From assembly GCF_021117405.1 (NCBI RefSeq), contig NZ_CP088251.1:1302001-1366000 (forward strand): DNA of 64,000 nt. The letters run 5' to 3'. A program made the translations under genes and the position numbers. This stretch comes from Frateuria edaphi. Its GTDB lineage: Bacteria; Pseudomonadota; Gammaproteobacteria; Xanthomonadales; Rhodanobacteraceae. This document shows, piece by piece, positions 1-8,759 of this stretch (the stretch's first letter is position 1; the number at the start of each line of letters is the position of its first letter). The notes beneath the pieces were generated by a model that saw only the letters and a program-made list of their open reading frames with translations, made no database searches and was not told the origin of the DNA.

Positions 1-190
1 ACGAAGGGAGCGCAGAGCTGCGAGGCGCGCTAGTATAGCGAAATTGTTTCGCCCGGCAATGCCCTGTGAAGACTTCTTCGCGCTGCCGTCCGGAACAGCC
101 GCCGGCATTTCAAACCGCGCGGACGGACCGCAGCGCGTTGCGCGGCGATTTGTTGCATCGGCGCCGTGCGCCGCCAAGGACCCAGACCGC

Positions 191-1534
191 TTGAACCCAG
201 AAGCAAGGACTTCCGTCACGCCCGTGCCCGCGATCGTTCCCCGCGAGCAGCACGTGATTTCCCGCAAGAACATAAGCAAGGCCGCGTTACGCGTGCTCTA
301 CCGCCTCCACGACGCAGGCTACGACGCTTTCCTGGTCGGCGGGGCCGTGCGCGACCTGCTGCTCGGCGGTCACCCGAAGGATTTCGACGTCGCCACCAGC
401 GCCACGCCGGACGAGGTCAAGAAGCTGTTTCGCAACTGCCGCCTGATCGGCCGCCGTTTCCGCCTGGCGCACGTGGTCTTCGGTCCGGAGATCATCGAGG
501 TGGCGACCTTTCGCGGCACCGGCGCGGACGATGCGGCCGAAGGTGATCGTCACATCGTCGACGGCCTGATCGTGCGCGACAACGTGTGGGGGTCGATCGA
601 GGAGGACGCGGTGCGCCGCGACTTCCGCCTCAACGCGCTGTACTACGACATCAGCGATTTCTCGGTGCGCGACTACGTAGGCGGCATGCAGGACCTGCAG
701 AACCGTGTGCTGCACCTGATCGGCGATCCGGCCACCCGCTACCGCGAAGACCCGGTACGCATGCTGCGCGCGGCACGGCTGGCGGCCAAGCTCGACTTCA
801 CCATCGACCCGAAGGCATCCGCCCCGTTCGAGGAGCTGGGTCCGCTGTTGTGCGATGCGGCGCCGGCGCGGCTGTTCGACGAGTCGCTCAAGATGTTCCT
901 GGCCGGAAACGGCCTGAAGAGCTTCCGCATGCTCGAGCAGTGCGGGCTGCTGAAGTTCCTGTTCCCGGCCACCGCACGCGCGCTCAAGCGGGGCGACGAG
1001 GCGTTGCGCTCGCTGATCGAGCAGGGCCTGGCCAATACCGACCAGCGCATTGCCGAGGGCAAGTCGGTGACGCCCGCGTTCCTGTTCGCCGTGCTGCTGT
1101 GGGGCGAGGTGCGCGACCTGGCGCATGCCTGGATCGCCAAGGGCGTGGATGACGGCGAGGCCTGGGCGCGCGCCGCCGCGCACGTGGTGGGCGAGCAGTG
1201 CCAGCGCGTGGCGATCCCGCGCCGCTTCACCATCACAATGGAAGAGATCTGGTCGCTGCAGCCGCGCTTCGAACAGATCCAGCGCAAGCGGGTGTTCCGG
1301 CTGATGGCGCATCCGCGCTTCCGCGCCGCGTTCGACTTCCTGCTGTTGCGCGCGGCCGAATCGCCGGCACTGCGTGAACTGGGTCAGTGGTGGGCACATG
1401 CGCAGCAGTTGCCGCAGGACGTGCTGGCGGCGGCCTTGCCAGCCAGCGCGGGCTCGCCCGCCGTCGGCTCGACCGGCGCTGCGCCGCGAAAGCGCAGGCG
1501 TCGCAAGCCGTCTGGCAAGTCCGGCTCGGCCTGA
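191..1534 (+). CDS. pcnB: Poly(A) polymerase I
   Basis: PcnB adds 3' poly(A) tails to RNA and so marks it for decay. Counted from a TTG at 191, the nucleotidyltransferase signature GGAVRDL lies near residues 50-56, the metal-binding DFD at 64-66 and RRDFRLNAL at 142-150. The protein ends in a basic Arg/Lys-rich tail, usual for PcnB as opposed to tRNA CCA transferases. The start is uncertain. The frame stays open back to position 44 (ATG at 59), but the extra N-terminal residues look random. TTG 191 has AAGGA 10 bases upstream, and GTG 224 is the other choice. The alignable core begins at IVPREQH, as in E. coli PcnB. folK follows after 10 bases, so the two are probably co-transcribed. Confidence 0.93.
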   Translation: MNPEARTSVTPVPAIVPREQHVISRKNISKAALRVLYRLHDAGYDAFLVGGAVRDLLLGGHPKDFDVATSATPDEVKKLFRNCRLIGRRFRLAHVVFGPEIIEVATFRGTGADDAAEGDRHIVDGLIVRDNVWGSIEEDAVRRDFRLNALYYDISDFSVRDYVGGMQDLQNRVLHLIGDPATRYREDPVRMLRAARLAAKLDFTIDPKASAPFEELGPLLCDAAPARLFDESLKMFLAGNGLKSFRMLEQCGLLKFLFPATARALKRGDEALRSLIEQGLANTDQRIAEGKSVTPAFLFAVLLWGEVRDLAHAWIAKGVDDGEAWARAAAHVVGEQCQRVAIPRRFTITMEEIWSLQPRFEQIQRKRVFRLMAHPRFRAAFDFLLLRAAESPALRELGQWWAHAQQLPQDVLAAALPASAGSPAVGSTGAAPRKRRRRKPSGKSGSA

Positions 1535-1544
1535 TCCAACGCGC

Positions 1545-2030
1545 ATGACTCGGGCTTTCGTCGCGCTCGGTGGCAACCTGGGCGACACGCGCACGATCCT
1601 GCAACAGGCGCTCGACGCGCTGGGCATGTTGCCGGGTACGCGGCTGGTGGCGCAGTCGCGCTTCTACCGCACGCCGCCGTGGGGTCTGCACGAGCAGCCG
1701 GCGTTTCTCAATGCCGCTGCGGAACTGGATACCGTCCTCGGGCCCCACGAACTGCTCGATGCGCTGTTGCGGATCGAGCGCGACGCGGGTCGCGTGCGCG
1801 ATGGCGAGCGTTGGGGACCGCGAACGCTGGACCTGGACCTGCTGCATATGGATGGCCTGGCGCTGCACGACGACCGCCTCACCCTTCCGCATCCGCGCAT
1901 CGCCGAGCGCGCCTTCGTGCTGCTACCCCTGGCCGAGCTTGCGCCGGACCTGGAGTTGTCGGGGCAAGGCACGGTGAGCGACCTGCTCGCCAACGCCGAC
2001 ATCGCCGGCTGCGAACCGTTGCCCCAGTAG
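1545..2030 (+). CDS. folK: HPPK, 6-hydroxymethyl-dihydropterin pyrophosphokinase
   Basis: FolK transfers pyrophosphate from ATP to 6-hydroxymethyl-7,8-dihydropterin in folate synthesis. The 161-residue protein starts VALGGNLGD, has the pterin/ATP-site stretch RFYRTPPWG, and carries the family signature GERWGPRTLDLDLL with its two metal-binding Asp residues, then LPHPR. Length is normal. It begins 10 bases after pcnB stops and is followed by panB, the pcnB-folK-panBC order known in many gammaproteobacteria. A palindromic repeat overlaps its stop codon. Confidence 0.95.
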   Translation: MTRAFVALGGNLGDTRTILQQALDALGMLPGTRLVAQSRFYRTPPWGLHEQPAFLNAAAELDTVLGPHELLDALLRIERDAGRVRDGERWGPRTLDLDLLHMDGLALHDDRLTLPHPRIAERAFVLLPLAELAPDLELSGQGTVSDLLANADIAGCEPLPQ

Positions 2031-2049
2031 GAGCCCACTCGTGGGCGAC
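2027..2049. repeat. Intergenic palindrome, family A-like copy
   Basis: The element begins GTAGGAGCCCACTCGTGGGC and overlaps the folK stop. It resembles the GTAGGAGCGCCC-type elements at 6198, 18035, 40467 and 45181. It probably forms a hairpin in the folK mRNA 3' end. Confidence 0.45.
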
Positions 2050-2124
2050 GCACCGTTTGTGGTGCCGCCCCGGGCGGAAGCAACGCCCACAGGTGGCCTC
2101 CCGCAAGGGTTAGCCCTCCACGGC

Positions 2125-2154
2125 TTGGCCTTTGACGCCTGTGGGCCGGATAAT
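2125..2154 (+). promoter_or_regulatory. Possible panBC promoter
   Basis: TTGGCC at 2125-2130 and GATAAT at 2149-2154 are separated by 18 bases, 30 bases before the panB GTG. The -35 matches TTGACA at only three or four positions. This is a reading from sequence only. Confidence 0.35.
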
Positions 2155-2184
2155 CGCCTGCTCGCCCATCCCCAAGGAACTGCC

Positions 2185-3015
2185 GTGTACGTGGACAACG
2201 CCAGCGTTCCCGCCCGCAAGCCGGTGACCGTGCCGGGCCTGCGCGCGATGAAGGCACAGGGGCGCAAGATCGTCATGCTGACGGCTTACGACGCGAGCTT
2301 CGCCTGGCAACTCGAGGCGGCCGGCGTCGATGTGGCGCTGGTCGGCGATTCGCTGGGCATGGTGGTACAGGGCCATCGCAGCACGCTGCCGGTGACGCTC
2401 GATGACATGGCCTATCACACGCGCGCGGTCGCGCGCGGATTGACCTCCACGTTGCTGATCGCCGACCTGCCGTTCATGGCCGACCGTGACGTGGCGCATT
2501 CGCTGGAAGCGGCCGCGCGGCTGGTCGGCGAGGCGGGCGCGGCGGCGGTGAAGATCGAAGGCGCCGCGCCGCACATCCTCGACGCCATCGCCATGCTCAC
2601 CGCGCGCGCCGTGCCGGTGTGCGCGCACCTGGGCCTCACCCCGCAATCGGTGCACAAGTTCGGCGGCTTCCGCATCCAGGGGCGCGAGCAGGAAGCTGCC
2701 GACCGCGTGCTGTCCGAAGCGTTGGCCGTGCAGTCCGCCGGCGCCGACCTGCTGGTGCTGGAGGGCGTGCCCAGTGCGTTGGGCGATCGGGTCACCCGTG
2801 CCGTGCAGATCCCGGTGATCGGCATCGGCGCAGGCCCGCATTGCGACGGCCAGGTACTCGTGATCTACGACATGCTGGGCATCACGCCGGGCAAGCGCCC
2901 CAAGTTCAGCAAGGATTTCCTTGCCGGTCGCAATGCTGTGGGCGAGGCCATCACCGCCTTCGCCGAGGATGTGCGCAGCGGCGCTTTCCCGGCTCCCGAA
3001 CACTGCTTCGACTGA
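2185..3015 (+). CDS. panB: Ketopantoate hydroxymethyltransferase
   Basis: PanB makes ketopantoate from alpha-ketoisovalerate and methylene-tetrahydrofolate, the first step to pantothenate and CoA. The reading frame is open from 2041, but GTG 2185 has AAGGA six bases upstream and gives a 276-residue protein of normal length. Family signatures are KIVMLTAYDASFA, LVGDSLGMVVQGH (metal-binding Asp), VKIEG and HLGLTPQS, then IGIGAGPHCDGQ. panC follows after 20 bases. panD, often third in this operon, is not here; a DUF2147 gene on the other strand follows panC. Confidence 0.95.
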   Translation: MYVDNASVPARKPVTVPGLRAMKAQGRKIVMLTAYDASFAWQLEAAGVDVALVGDSLGMVVQGHRSTLPVTLDDMAYHTRAVARGLTSTLLIADLPFMADRDVAHSLEAAARLVGEAGAAAVKIEGAAPHILDAIAMLTARAVPVCAHLGLTPQSVHKFGGFRIQGREQEAADRVLSEALAVQSAGADLLVLEGVPSALGDRVTRAVQIPVIGIGAGPHCDGQVLVIYDMLGITPGKRPKFSKDFLAGRNAVGEAITAFAEDVRSGAFPAPEHCFD

Positions 3016-3035
3016 TCCTTCCGAGTACCGACGCC

Positions 3036-3881
3036 ATGCAGACAGTGCAAGACGCCGCCGGGTTGCGCGCGGCCATCCGCGGCTGGCGGATCCAGGGCCA
3101 GACGGTGGGCTTCGTGCCGACCATGGGCAACCTGCACGAGGGCCACCATTCGCTGATCAAGCTGGCGCGCGCGCGCGCCGATCGCGTCGTGGCGAGCGTA
3201 TTCGTCAACCCGACCCAGTTCGGGCCGGGCGAGGATTTCGACCGCTACCCTCGCACGCTGGCGCAGGACCAGGCCGGGCTCGCCGAAATGGATTGCGATC
3301 TGCTGTTCGCGCCGGATGTCGCCACGATCTATCCGTTCGGTGCGGCCCAGAGCGTGAGCATCCACGTGCCAGGCATCACCGACACGCTGGAAGGCGCGCA
3401 CCGCCCGGGCCATTTCGATGGTGTGGCCACGGTGGTATGCAAGCTGTTCAATCTGGTGCAACCGGACGTGGCCGTGTTCGGCCAGAAGGATTGCCAGCAA
3501 CTGAAGGTGATCGAACGCATGGTGCGCGATCTGGCGCTGCCGCTGAAGGTGCTGGCGGCGCCGACCCTGCGCGCGGCCGATGGCCTGGCGCTGAGTTCGC
3601 GCAACCAGTACCTGACCGAGGCCGAGCGCGCGCTGGCGCCGCAGATTCACCAGACGCTGCTGAAGATGCGCGAGCTTCTGGAGAAGGGCCATGCCCGGAA
3701 GGTGATCGAGCAGGTCGCGGCTTCGACGCTGGAGCGCGCGGGCTTCGAACCGGACTATGCGGTCATCCGCCGCGCCGAAGACCTGGCCGAGCCGGCCGAC
3801 GACGAACGCCAGGGACTGGTCGCGCTGATCGCCGCGCGCCTGGGCAGCACGCGGCTGATCGACAACCTGCCGTTCGATTGA
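3036..3881 (+). CDS. panC: Pantothenate synthetase
   Basis: PanC condenses pantoate with beta-alanine using ATP. The 281-residue protein shows the HIGH-like ATP motif in FVPTMGNLHEGHHSL, VFVNPTQFGPGEDF, FGQKDCQQL, and the KMSKS-equivalent loop SSRNQYL. It follows panB closely and is probably co-transcribed. The C-terminal region is complete (IARLGSTRLIDNL). With no panD in the window, the beta-alanine source must be encoded elsewhere. Confidence 0.96.
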   Translation: MQTVQDAAGLRAAIRGWRIQGQTVGFVPTMGNLHEGHHSLIKLARARADRVVASVFVNPTQFGPGEDFDRYPRTLAQDQAGLAEMDCDLLFAPDVATIYPFGAAQSVSIHVPGITDTLEGAHRPGHFDGVATVVCKLFNLVQPDVAVFGQKDCQQLKVIERMVRDLALPLKVLAAPTLRAADGLALSSRNQYLTEAERALAPQIHQTLLKMRELLEKGHARKVIEQVAASTLERAGFEPDYAVIRRAEDLAEPADDERQGLVALIAARLGSTRLIDNLPFD

Positions 3882-3886
3882 TTCCG

Positions 3887-3951
3887 CAGGGTGGGGCTTG
3901 GGCCCACCTGCGGCCACGGTGGTTTGAAGCCGACCTGCGGGACACGCCGCT
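3887..3951. repeat. Double hairpin between panC and the DUF2147 gene
   Basis: The short gap between two convergent genes holds an imperfect hairpin, GCAGGGTGGG (3887-3896) against CCCACCTGC (3903-3911), then a related GGTGGTTTGAAGCC stretch. It resembles the GTGGGCTGAAGCCCAC family (24211, 55622, 61325). It may terminate transcription from both sides, although no long T-run follows. Confidence 0.4.
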
Positions 3952-4398
3952 TTACGGTTGCCGCTCCCACACCTGGCTGCGGCCCAGCAGAGCGAAGCCG
4001 ATATAGCCGTGCACGTCGAGCTTCTGCCCGCCTTCGAGCAGGCTCAGCTTGACCTTGTAGGTCTTGCCGTTGTGCGGATCGAGGATCTTGCCGCCGTCCC
4101 ACTCGTCGCCGTCGCGGCTCACGCCCCACATGATCACCATGCCCTCGACCGGCTGGTCCTTGCGCTCGCCGTCGCACTTGCGGCAGATCGGGTTCGGGCC
4201 CTCGTCCGACTGCAGCACCTTGAGCACCTTGCCCTGCAGCTCGCCGTTCTGTTCGGTGATCTCGACGATCGACTTGGGCTTGCCGGTTGCATCGTCGATG
4301 GTCTTCCAGGTGCCGACCGGGGTGTCTGTGGCGGCGTAGACGGCGGCGCTGCCGAGCAGCAGGCCCGTGAACAGTGCAAGGCGGAACAATGGCTTCAT
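3952..4398 (-). CDS. DUF2147 family exported protein
   Basis: A 148-residue protein with a clear Sec signal peptide (MKPLFRLALFTGLLLGSAAVYA) followed by the DUF2147 pattern: TPVGTWKTIDDATGKPKSIVEI, a LQGKVLKVL strand, a CRKC pair and GGKILDPHNGKTYKVKL. DUF2147 proteins are small beta-barrel-like periplasmic proteins of unknown function. The start is set by GGGAGG just upstream; a longer open frame to 4557 lacks signal-peptide character. It is convergent with panC and divergent from apbC. Confidence 0.85.
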   Translation of the reverse strand: MKPLFRLALFTGLLLGSAAVYAATDTPVGTWKTIDDATGKPKSIVEITEQNGELQGKVLKVLQSDEGPNPICRKCDGERKDQPVEGMVIMWGVSRDGDEWDGGKILDPHNGKTYKVKLSLLEGGQKLDVHGYIGFALLGRSQVWERQP

Positions 4399-4555
4399 GG
4401 TCGTCCTCCCGTACGAAAGCGTACGGTGAGCAGACTGGCGAGCCGCCGCGAGGCCGTCAAGCTGCATTGCGCAATGTGCGCGACTGACCTGCATCAGGCA
4501 GGACAGGGGGCGCGACTGGCATAATTGGCAGCCCACGAACCGAAGCAGTTTCCCC

Positions 4556-5650
4556 ATGAGCGAAGTGAACGAGGCGCGCGTGCGTCAGTTGCTCGGCGGC
4601 CTGGCCGACCCGCATACCGGCGCGTCCGTTGCCGACAGCGTGAGGGCGGTGGGCGTCGACGGCGCGCGGGTGTCGGTGGATATCCAACTGGGCTACCCGG
4701 CCGGCTCGGTGATCGACGGTCTCGCCGATCGTGTTCGCCAGGCGCTTGAGGCCGACCCCGCGATCGATGCGGCGAGCGTGTCCGTCGCCAGCCGCATCCA
4801 GCCGCACAAGGTGCAGGGCGTGCTGGCGCCGCTGCCGAACGTCAAGAACATCATCGTGGTCGCCTCCGGCAAGGGCGGCGTGGGCAAGTCGACCGTGTCG
4901 GCCAACCTGGCGCTGGCGCTCCAGGCGGAGGGCGCGCGCGTCGGCGTGCTCGACGCGGACATCTACGGACCCAGCCAGCCGCGCATGCTCGGCATCGAGG
5001 GCAAGCCGCAGTCGCCGGATGGCAAGAGCATCATCCCGATGCAGGCGCACGGGCTGCAGGCGATGTCGATCGGTTTCCTGGTCGACCCGGAAACGCCGAT
5101 GATCTGGCGCGGCCCGATGGTCACCCAGGCGATGATGCAACTGCTCAACGACACCCGTTGGGACATGCTCGACTACCTGGTGATCGACCTGCCGCCCGGC
5201 ACCGGCGACATCCAGCTCACGCTCTCGCAGAAAGTGCCGGTGGCCGGGGCCGTGATCGTCACCACGCCGCAGGACATCGCGCTGCTTGACGCCATCAAGG
5301 CGCTGAAGATGTTCGAGAAGGTCGAAGTGCCGGTGCTGGGGCTGGTCGAGAACATGGCCACCCACGTGTGTTCGAACTGCGGCCACGAGGAGCACGTCTT
5401 CGGCAGCGGTGGCGGCATGCGCATGGCCGAGAAGTACGCGGTGCCGTACCTGGGTTCGCTGCCGCTGGACATCCGCATTCGCGAGCAGGCCGACGGTGGC
5501 ACGCCCACCGTTGCGGCGATGCCGGACTCCGACCTGGCCGCGCGCTACCGCGAGATCGCGCGCAACGCCGCGGGGCGGCTCTCCCGGCAACCGCGCAACA
5601 AGTCGCTGGGGCTGGGCAAGATCGTGGTGCAGAACGCGCCCTCGGCATGA
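4556..5650 (+). CDS. apbC: Mrp/ApbC iron-sulfur cluster carrier ATPase
   Basis: This MinD-type P-loop ATPase binds and transfers 4Fe-4S clusters. The N-terminal ~90 residues form a MIP18-like domain. The deviant Walker A GKGGVGKS lies near residues 105-112, followed by LDADIYGPSQP and VIDLPPGTGD. The CSNC pair that bridges a cluster in the dimer is near residues 269-272. The ATG at 4556 fits family length. The next gene starts inside its stop codon (ATGA), so the two are coupled. Confidence 0.94.
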   Translation: MSEVNEARVRQLLGGLADPHTGASVADSVRAVGVDGARVSVDIQLGYPAGSVIDGLADRVRQALEADPAIDAASVSVASRIQPHKVQGVLAPLPNVKNIIVVASGKGGVGKSTVSANLALALQAEGARVGVLDADIYGPSQPRMLGIEGKPQSPDGKSIIPMQAHGLQAMSIGFLVDPETPMIWRGPMVTQAMMQLLNDTRWDMLDYLVIDLPPGTGDIQLTLSQKVPVAGAVIVTTPQDIALLDAIKALKMFEKVEVPVLGLVENMATHVCSNCGHEEHVFGSGGGMRMAEKYAVPYLGSLPLDIRIREQADGGTPTVAAMPDSDLAARYREIARNAAGRLSRQPRNKSLGLGKIVVQNAPSA

Positions 5651-6201
5651 GGGCAGGGCGCAAGCGGGTCCTGTGTCTGTCCGGCAGCCTGCGCCGACGC
5701 TCGTCCAACACCGCGGCGCTGCAGGCGGCGCAGGCGCTCGCGCCTGATGGCCTTGAGCTGGTGACGTACGACGGCCTGGGCGATTTGCCGCTGTTCAACC
5801 CGGACATCGAGACGCTCGCCGTGCCGCCGCAGGCGCTGGCGTTGCGCGAGGCGGTCGGCCGGGCCGACGCGCTGCTGATCGCCTGCCCCGAATACGCCCA
5901 CGGCGTTCCCGGCGCTTTCAAGAACCTGCTGGACTGGCTGGTCGGAAGCCTGGAGTTCCCCGGCAAGCCGGTGGCACTACTCAATGCTTCCGGGCGCGGT
6001 TCGCACCATGCGCAGGAGTCGCTGGAGGAAATCCTGCGCACGATGTCGGCGCGCGTGCTGGGCGGCGCGTGCGCCACTGTGGCGTTGCCCGGTGCCGGTT
6101 GCGGTCGCGACGAGGTGCTGGCCAGCCCCGAGCGCTGCGCCGAACTGCGCTCGTTGCTGACCGCGCTCGAGCATGCGCTCGCCGCGAAGACTCCGCGGTA
6201 G
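5647..6201 (+). CDS. NADPH-dependent FMN reductase family protein
   Basis: A 184-residue flavodoxin-fold oxidoreductase. Evidence is the FMN-phosphate loop LCLSGSLRRRSSNTAAL at the N-terminus, LPLFNPDIE, and the signature CPEYAHGVPGAFKNLLDWL. The family reduces FMN, quinones or chromate with NAD(P)H; the substrate cannot be read from sequence. It overlaps apbC by four bases, so a link to iron-sulfur metabolism is possible but is inference. Confidence 0.85.
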   Translation: MRAGRKRVLCLSGSLRRRSSNTAALQAAQALAPDGLELVTYDGLGDLPLFNPDIETLAVPPQALALREAVGRADALLIACPEYAHGVPGAFKNLLDWLVGSLEFPGKPVALLNASGRGSHHAQESLEEILRTMSARVLGGACATVALPGAGCGRDEVLASPERCAELRSLLTALEHALAAKTPR

Positions 6202-6224
6202 GAGCGCCCTCGGACGCGGCCGCC
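6198..6224. repeat. Intergenic palindrome, family A-like copy
   Basis: GGTAGGAGCGCCCTCGGACG begins at the stop of the FMN reductase gene and matches the left arm of the element at 18035-18116. The right arm is not evident, so this is a half copy. Confidence 0.45.
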
Positions 6225-6354
6225 ATCTCCATAAGGCCGTGATCACGCTCGCCAGGAACGCGCGCCGCCAGAGAGACGGCTGGCGCCTCCACGGCCCGAC
6301 CATGTATTTTCCCCGTTTTGCGCCCGACGAACGGGCCACCGATGGAGCGCGAGC

Positions 6355-6921
6355 GTGAGTATCAAGTCCGACAAGTGGATCCGCCGCATGGCCGAGCAGC
6401 ACGGCATGATCGAGCCGTTCGAGCCAGGCCAGGTGAAGCTGCGCGACGGCAACAGACTGGTGTCCTACGGGACCTCCAGTTACGGCTACGACGTGCGCTG
6501 CGCACGCGAGTTCAAGATCTTCACCAACATCAATTCGACCATCGTCGATCCCAAGGCGTTCGACCCGGAAAGCTTCGTCGACGTCCAGGCCGACGTGTGC
6601 ATCATTCCGCCGAATTCCTTCGCGCTGGCGCGCACGGTCGAGTACTTCCGCATCCCGCGCAACGTGCTCACCATCTGCCTGGGCAAGAGCACCTACGCGC
6701 GCTGCGGCATCATCGTCAACGTGACCCCGCTGGAACCGGAGTGGGAGGGCCACGTGACGCTGGAGTTCTCCAACACCACGCCGCTGCCGGCAAAGATCTA
6801 CGCCAACGAGGGCGTGGCGCAGATGCTCTTCCTCGAGTCCGACGAAGAGTGCGAAACCAGCTACAAGGACCGCGGCGGCAAGTACCAGGGCCAGCAGGGC
6901 GTGACCCTGCCGCGTACCTGA
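6355..6921 (+). CDS. dcd: dCTP deaminase
   Basis: Dcd converts dCTP to dUTP, feeding dTMP synthesis. The 188-residue protein has family length and signatures: SSYGYDVR, the trimer-interface stretch [20 protein letters not shown] with the catalytic Glu in EPEWEGH, and a C-terminal [13 protein letters not shown] that closes over the nucleotide. The start is GTG with GGAG nine bases upstream. apbC and dcd are neighbours in many gammaproteobacteria; here a flavin reductase gene sits between them. Confidence 0.96.
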   Translation: MSIKSDKWIRRMAEQHGMIEPFEPGQVKLRDGNRLVSYGTSSYGYDVRCAREFKIFTNINSTIVDPKAFDPESFVDVQADVCIIPPNSFALARTVEYFRIPRNVLTICLGKSTYARCGIIVNVTPLEPEWEGHVTLEFSNTTPLPAKIYANEGVAQMLFLESDEECETSYKDRGGKYQGQQGVTLPRT

Positions 6922-7015
6922 GCGGCCGCCTGAATCGCGTCGGCCAGGAGCGGTCGGCGCGGCGTTGCCCGGCGCTACACTGCGCCTGTTCCCAGGTTCG
7001 ACCCAGGAGATCCCC

Positions 7016-7498
7016 ATGACCCGCTTCACCACGATGTTCCAGCGCGCTGGCGCCGCGCTCCTGTTGGGCAGCCTGCTGGTGCTCGGTGGCTGCCACGGCA
7101 ACAGCGTCAAGGAAGAGGCCGCCATCGCCAAGGCCCAGACCGAGTTCGACACTACCCTTGAGGCCTACAAGAGCGGCCAGTTCCTGGTCGACGGCGCCGT
7201 GCTTTCCGCGCTGGATACCGGCAGCCACTTCGCCTACCTGAAGGATGTCGGCAAGTTGCCCAAGACCGTGCTGCTGGTGCCCAGCGACGATTCGAAGATC
7301 CGCAAGGCGCACCTCCAGTTCATGGCGCGCATGGTGATCGACTACGGTTTCGCCGCGTACTACGACGACGACGGCACGCTCAAGAAGATCAACCCGGTCG
7401 AGACCAAGGCGCGTGCGCTGGAGGACTACCACGCCCCGGTCAAGATGAACGACGAGCAGCAGGACAAGAGCGCGGCCGGGCGTACCGATCAGTACTGA
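7016..7498 (+). CDS. Hypothetical lipoprotein
   Basis: A 160-residue protein with a lipoprotein signal peptide ending LLVLGGC (Cys at residue 26), followed by a short helical and mixed region with no family I recognise. It carries AGGAGA before the ATG and a TACACT -10-like hexamer at 6976, about 40 bases upstream. Highly charged and polar after the Cys (many Lys/Asp), so it is probably a soluble domain tethered to a membrane. Function unknown. Confidence 0.7.
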   Translation: MTRFTTMFQRAGAALLLGSLLVLGGCHGNSVKEEAAIAKAQTEFDTTLEAYKSGQFLVDGAVLSALDTGSHFAYLKDVGKLPKTVLLVPSDDSKIRKAHLQFMARMVIDYGFAAYYDDDGTLKKINPVETKARALEDYHAPVKMNDEQQDKSAAGRTDQY

Positions 7499-7527
7499 GC
7501 TGCGAATCCCGGCGTGACCGGGCGTTC

Positions 7528-7559
7528 CTTGCAGGAGCCCACTTGCGAGCTCCTGCAAG
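7528..7559. terminator. Palindrome between convergent genes
   Basis: An 11-bp perfect stem, CTTGCAGGAGC (7528-7538) with GCTCCTGCAAG (7549-7559), loop 10 bases. It sits between the ends of the lipoprotein and HIT genes, so it could act in both directions. There is no T-run. It shares the GCAGGAG core with family A elements. Confidence 0.5.
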
Positions 7560-7570
7560 CGCGATGGCGG

Positions 7571-7987
7571 CTAGCGCGACAGGGTTTCGCGCAGGCGGTC
7601 GAGCAAGGCTTCCCGCGCGTGCTCGCCGTAGGGCTCCGCCCGGCCGCTGCCCCATACCGGGCCCGGCCACGCCGCATCCCCCTCGCGCCGCGCCACCACG
7701 TGCACATGCAACTGGCGCACGATATTGCCCAGTGCGCCGAGGTTGAGCTTGTCGCACGGCACCACCGCACGCAACGCGGCGCCGGCGCGGTCGACTTCGT
7801 GCCACAGCAGCGTTCGCTCCGAAGGCGTGAGATCGGCGATCTCCACCAGTCCCGCGCGCTGGGGCACCAGCACGAGCCAGGCGAAGCGCGAGTCGTTCAT
7901 CAGCAGCACGTCGCACAGGTCCAGCCGGGCCAGTGCAAGGGTGTCGGCTGCCAGGCGCGGATCGAGCTGGAATCCGACGCGGCTCAT
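7571..7987 (-). CDS. HIT domain protein
   Basis: A 138-residue histidine-triad protein, probably a nucleotide hydrolase or transferase. The triad region reads NIVRQLHVHVVAR near residues 88-100: the first His is replaced by Gln, as in several proteobacterial HIT proteins, leaving His94 and His96. N-terminal LCDVLLMNDSRFAWLVLVPQR is typical of this branch. Its ATG overlaps the stop of the dienelactone hydrolase gene (ATGA), so the pair is coupled. Substrate unknown. Confidence 0.85.
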   Translation of the reverse strand: MSRVGFQLDPRLAADTLALARLDLCDVLLMNDSRFAWLVLVPQRAGLVEIADLTPSERTLLWHEVDRAGAALRAVVPCDKLNLGALGNIVRQLHVHVVARREGDAAWPGPVWGSGRAEPYGEHAREALLDRLRETLSR

Positions 7988-8652
7988 GCGCTCGCCAAGT
8001 GCTTGTCGAAGAAGGCCAGCGTGCGCTGCCAGGCCAGGGTGGCACTGGCTTGGTCGTAGTGCGGGTCGTGGTCGCGATTGAAGGCGTGCCCGGCCGGATA
8101 GGTGAAAACGTCCATCTGCGGCAGCCGCTCGCGATGTTTGGCTACCGCTTCGGGCGGAATGCTCCTGTCGCGCTCGCCGAAATGGAACATCACCGGCGCT
8201 TTCGGCGTCTCCCCCAGGAAGGGCAGGTTGCGCGCACCGTAATAGCTCACCGACGGCATGCCCAACCGCAGCGCCGACAGCAGCGCGACGGTGCCGCCCC
8301 AGCAGTAGCCAACCGTACCGATCCTGCCGGCCGACTTGATCGCCTCGGCTGCGCTGGCGACGTCCTCCACTGCACGCTCGAGCCCCAGTTCGTCGACCAG
8401 CGCCTTCCCACGCTGCATGCCGCCCTCGTCGTAGGGAAGCTCCAAGCCACTTTCCAGGTGGTCGAAGAACGCCGGCGCGATCGCCGTATAACCTGCGGCT
8501 GCGAAACGATCCGCGACTTCCCGGATATGCGCGGTGACGCCGAAGATCTCCTGGACCACCACCACGCCACCCTTGGGCTTGCCCTGCGCCTTGGCCAGGT
8601 AGCCGCCGATGCACTGCGTGCCGCTGGTAGGAATGTTGATCGACTGCCCCAT
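7984..8652 (-). CDS. Dienelactone hydrolase family protein
   Basis: A 222-residue alpha/beta hydrolase. The nucleophile elbow GYCWGG holds the Cys typical of dienelactone hydrolases; the acid is the Asp in GERDRSIP and the base the His in YPAGHAFN. GVVVVQEIFGVTAHIREVADRFA is the usual N-terminal stretch. Start at ATG 8652 with GGGAG upstream. No catechol pathway genes are nearby, so the role is likely a general esterase or lactonase rather than aromatic degradation. Confidence 0.88.
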   Translation of the reverse strand: MGQSINIPTSGTQCIGGYLAKAQGKPKGGVVVVQEIFGVTAHIREVADRFAAAGYTAIAPAFFDHLESGLELPYDEGGMQRGKALVDELGLERAVEDVASAAEAIKSAGRIGTVGYCWGGTVALLSALRLGMPSVSYYGARNLPFLGETPKAPVMFHFGERDRSIPPEAVAKHRERLPQMDVFTYPAGHAFNRDHDPHYDQASATLAWQRTLAFFDKHLASA

Positions 8653-8718
8653 GGACGGCTCCCTGCATGCTGCTGAAGCGCCAAGCATAACGGCCCGGTG
8701 GTGAGAGGCCCGCTCACG

Positions 8719-8724
8719 TATAAT
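8719..8724 (+). promoter_or_regulatory. Candidate -10 box for rimO
   Basis: A perfect TATAAT 36 bases before the rimO ATG, in the gap between divergent genes. No convincing -35 hexamer lies 16-18 bases upstream. Confidence 0.45.
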
Positions 8725-8759
8725 GGCCGGTTTTTACGGCACTTCTTTCGGTAGCTCCC

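Noticed and set aside
44-190. An N-terminal extension of PcnB from TTG 44 or ATG 59.
   Set aside because: No ribosome site and no resemblance to PcnB N-termini; the alignable protein begins further on.
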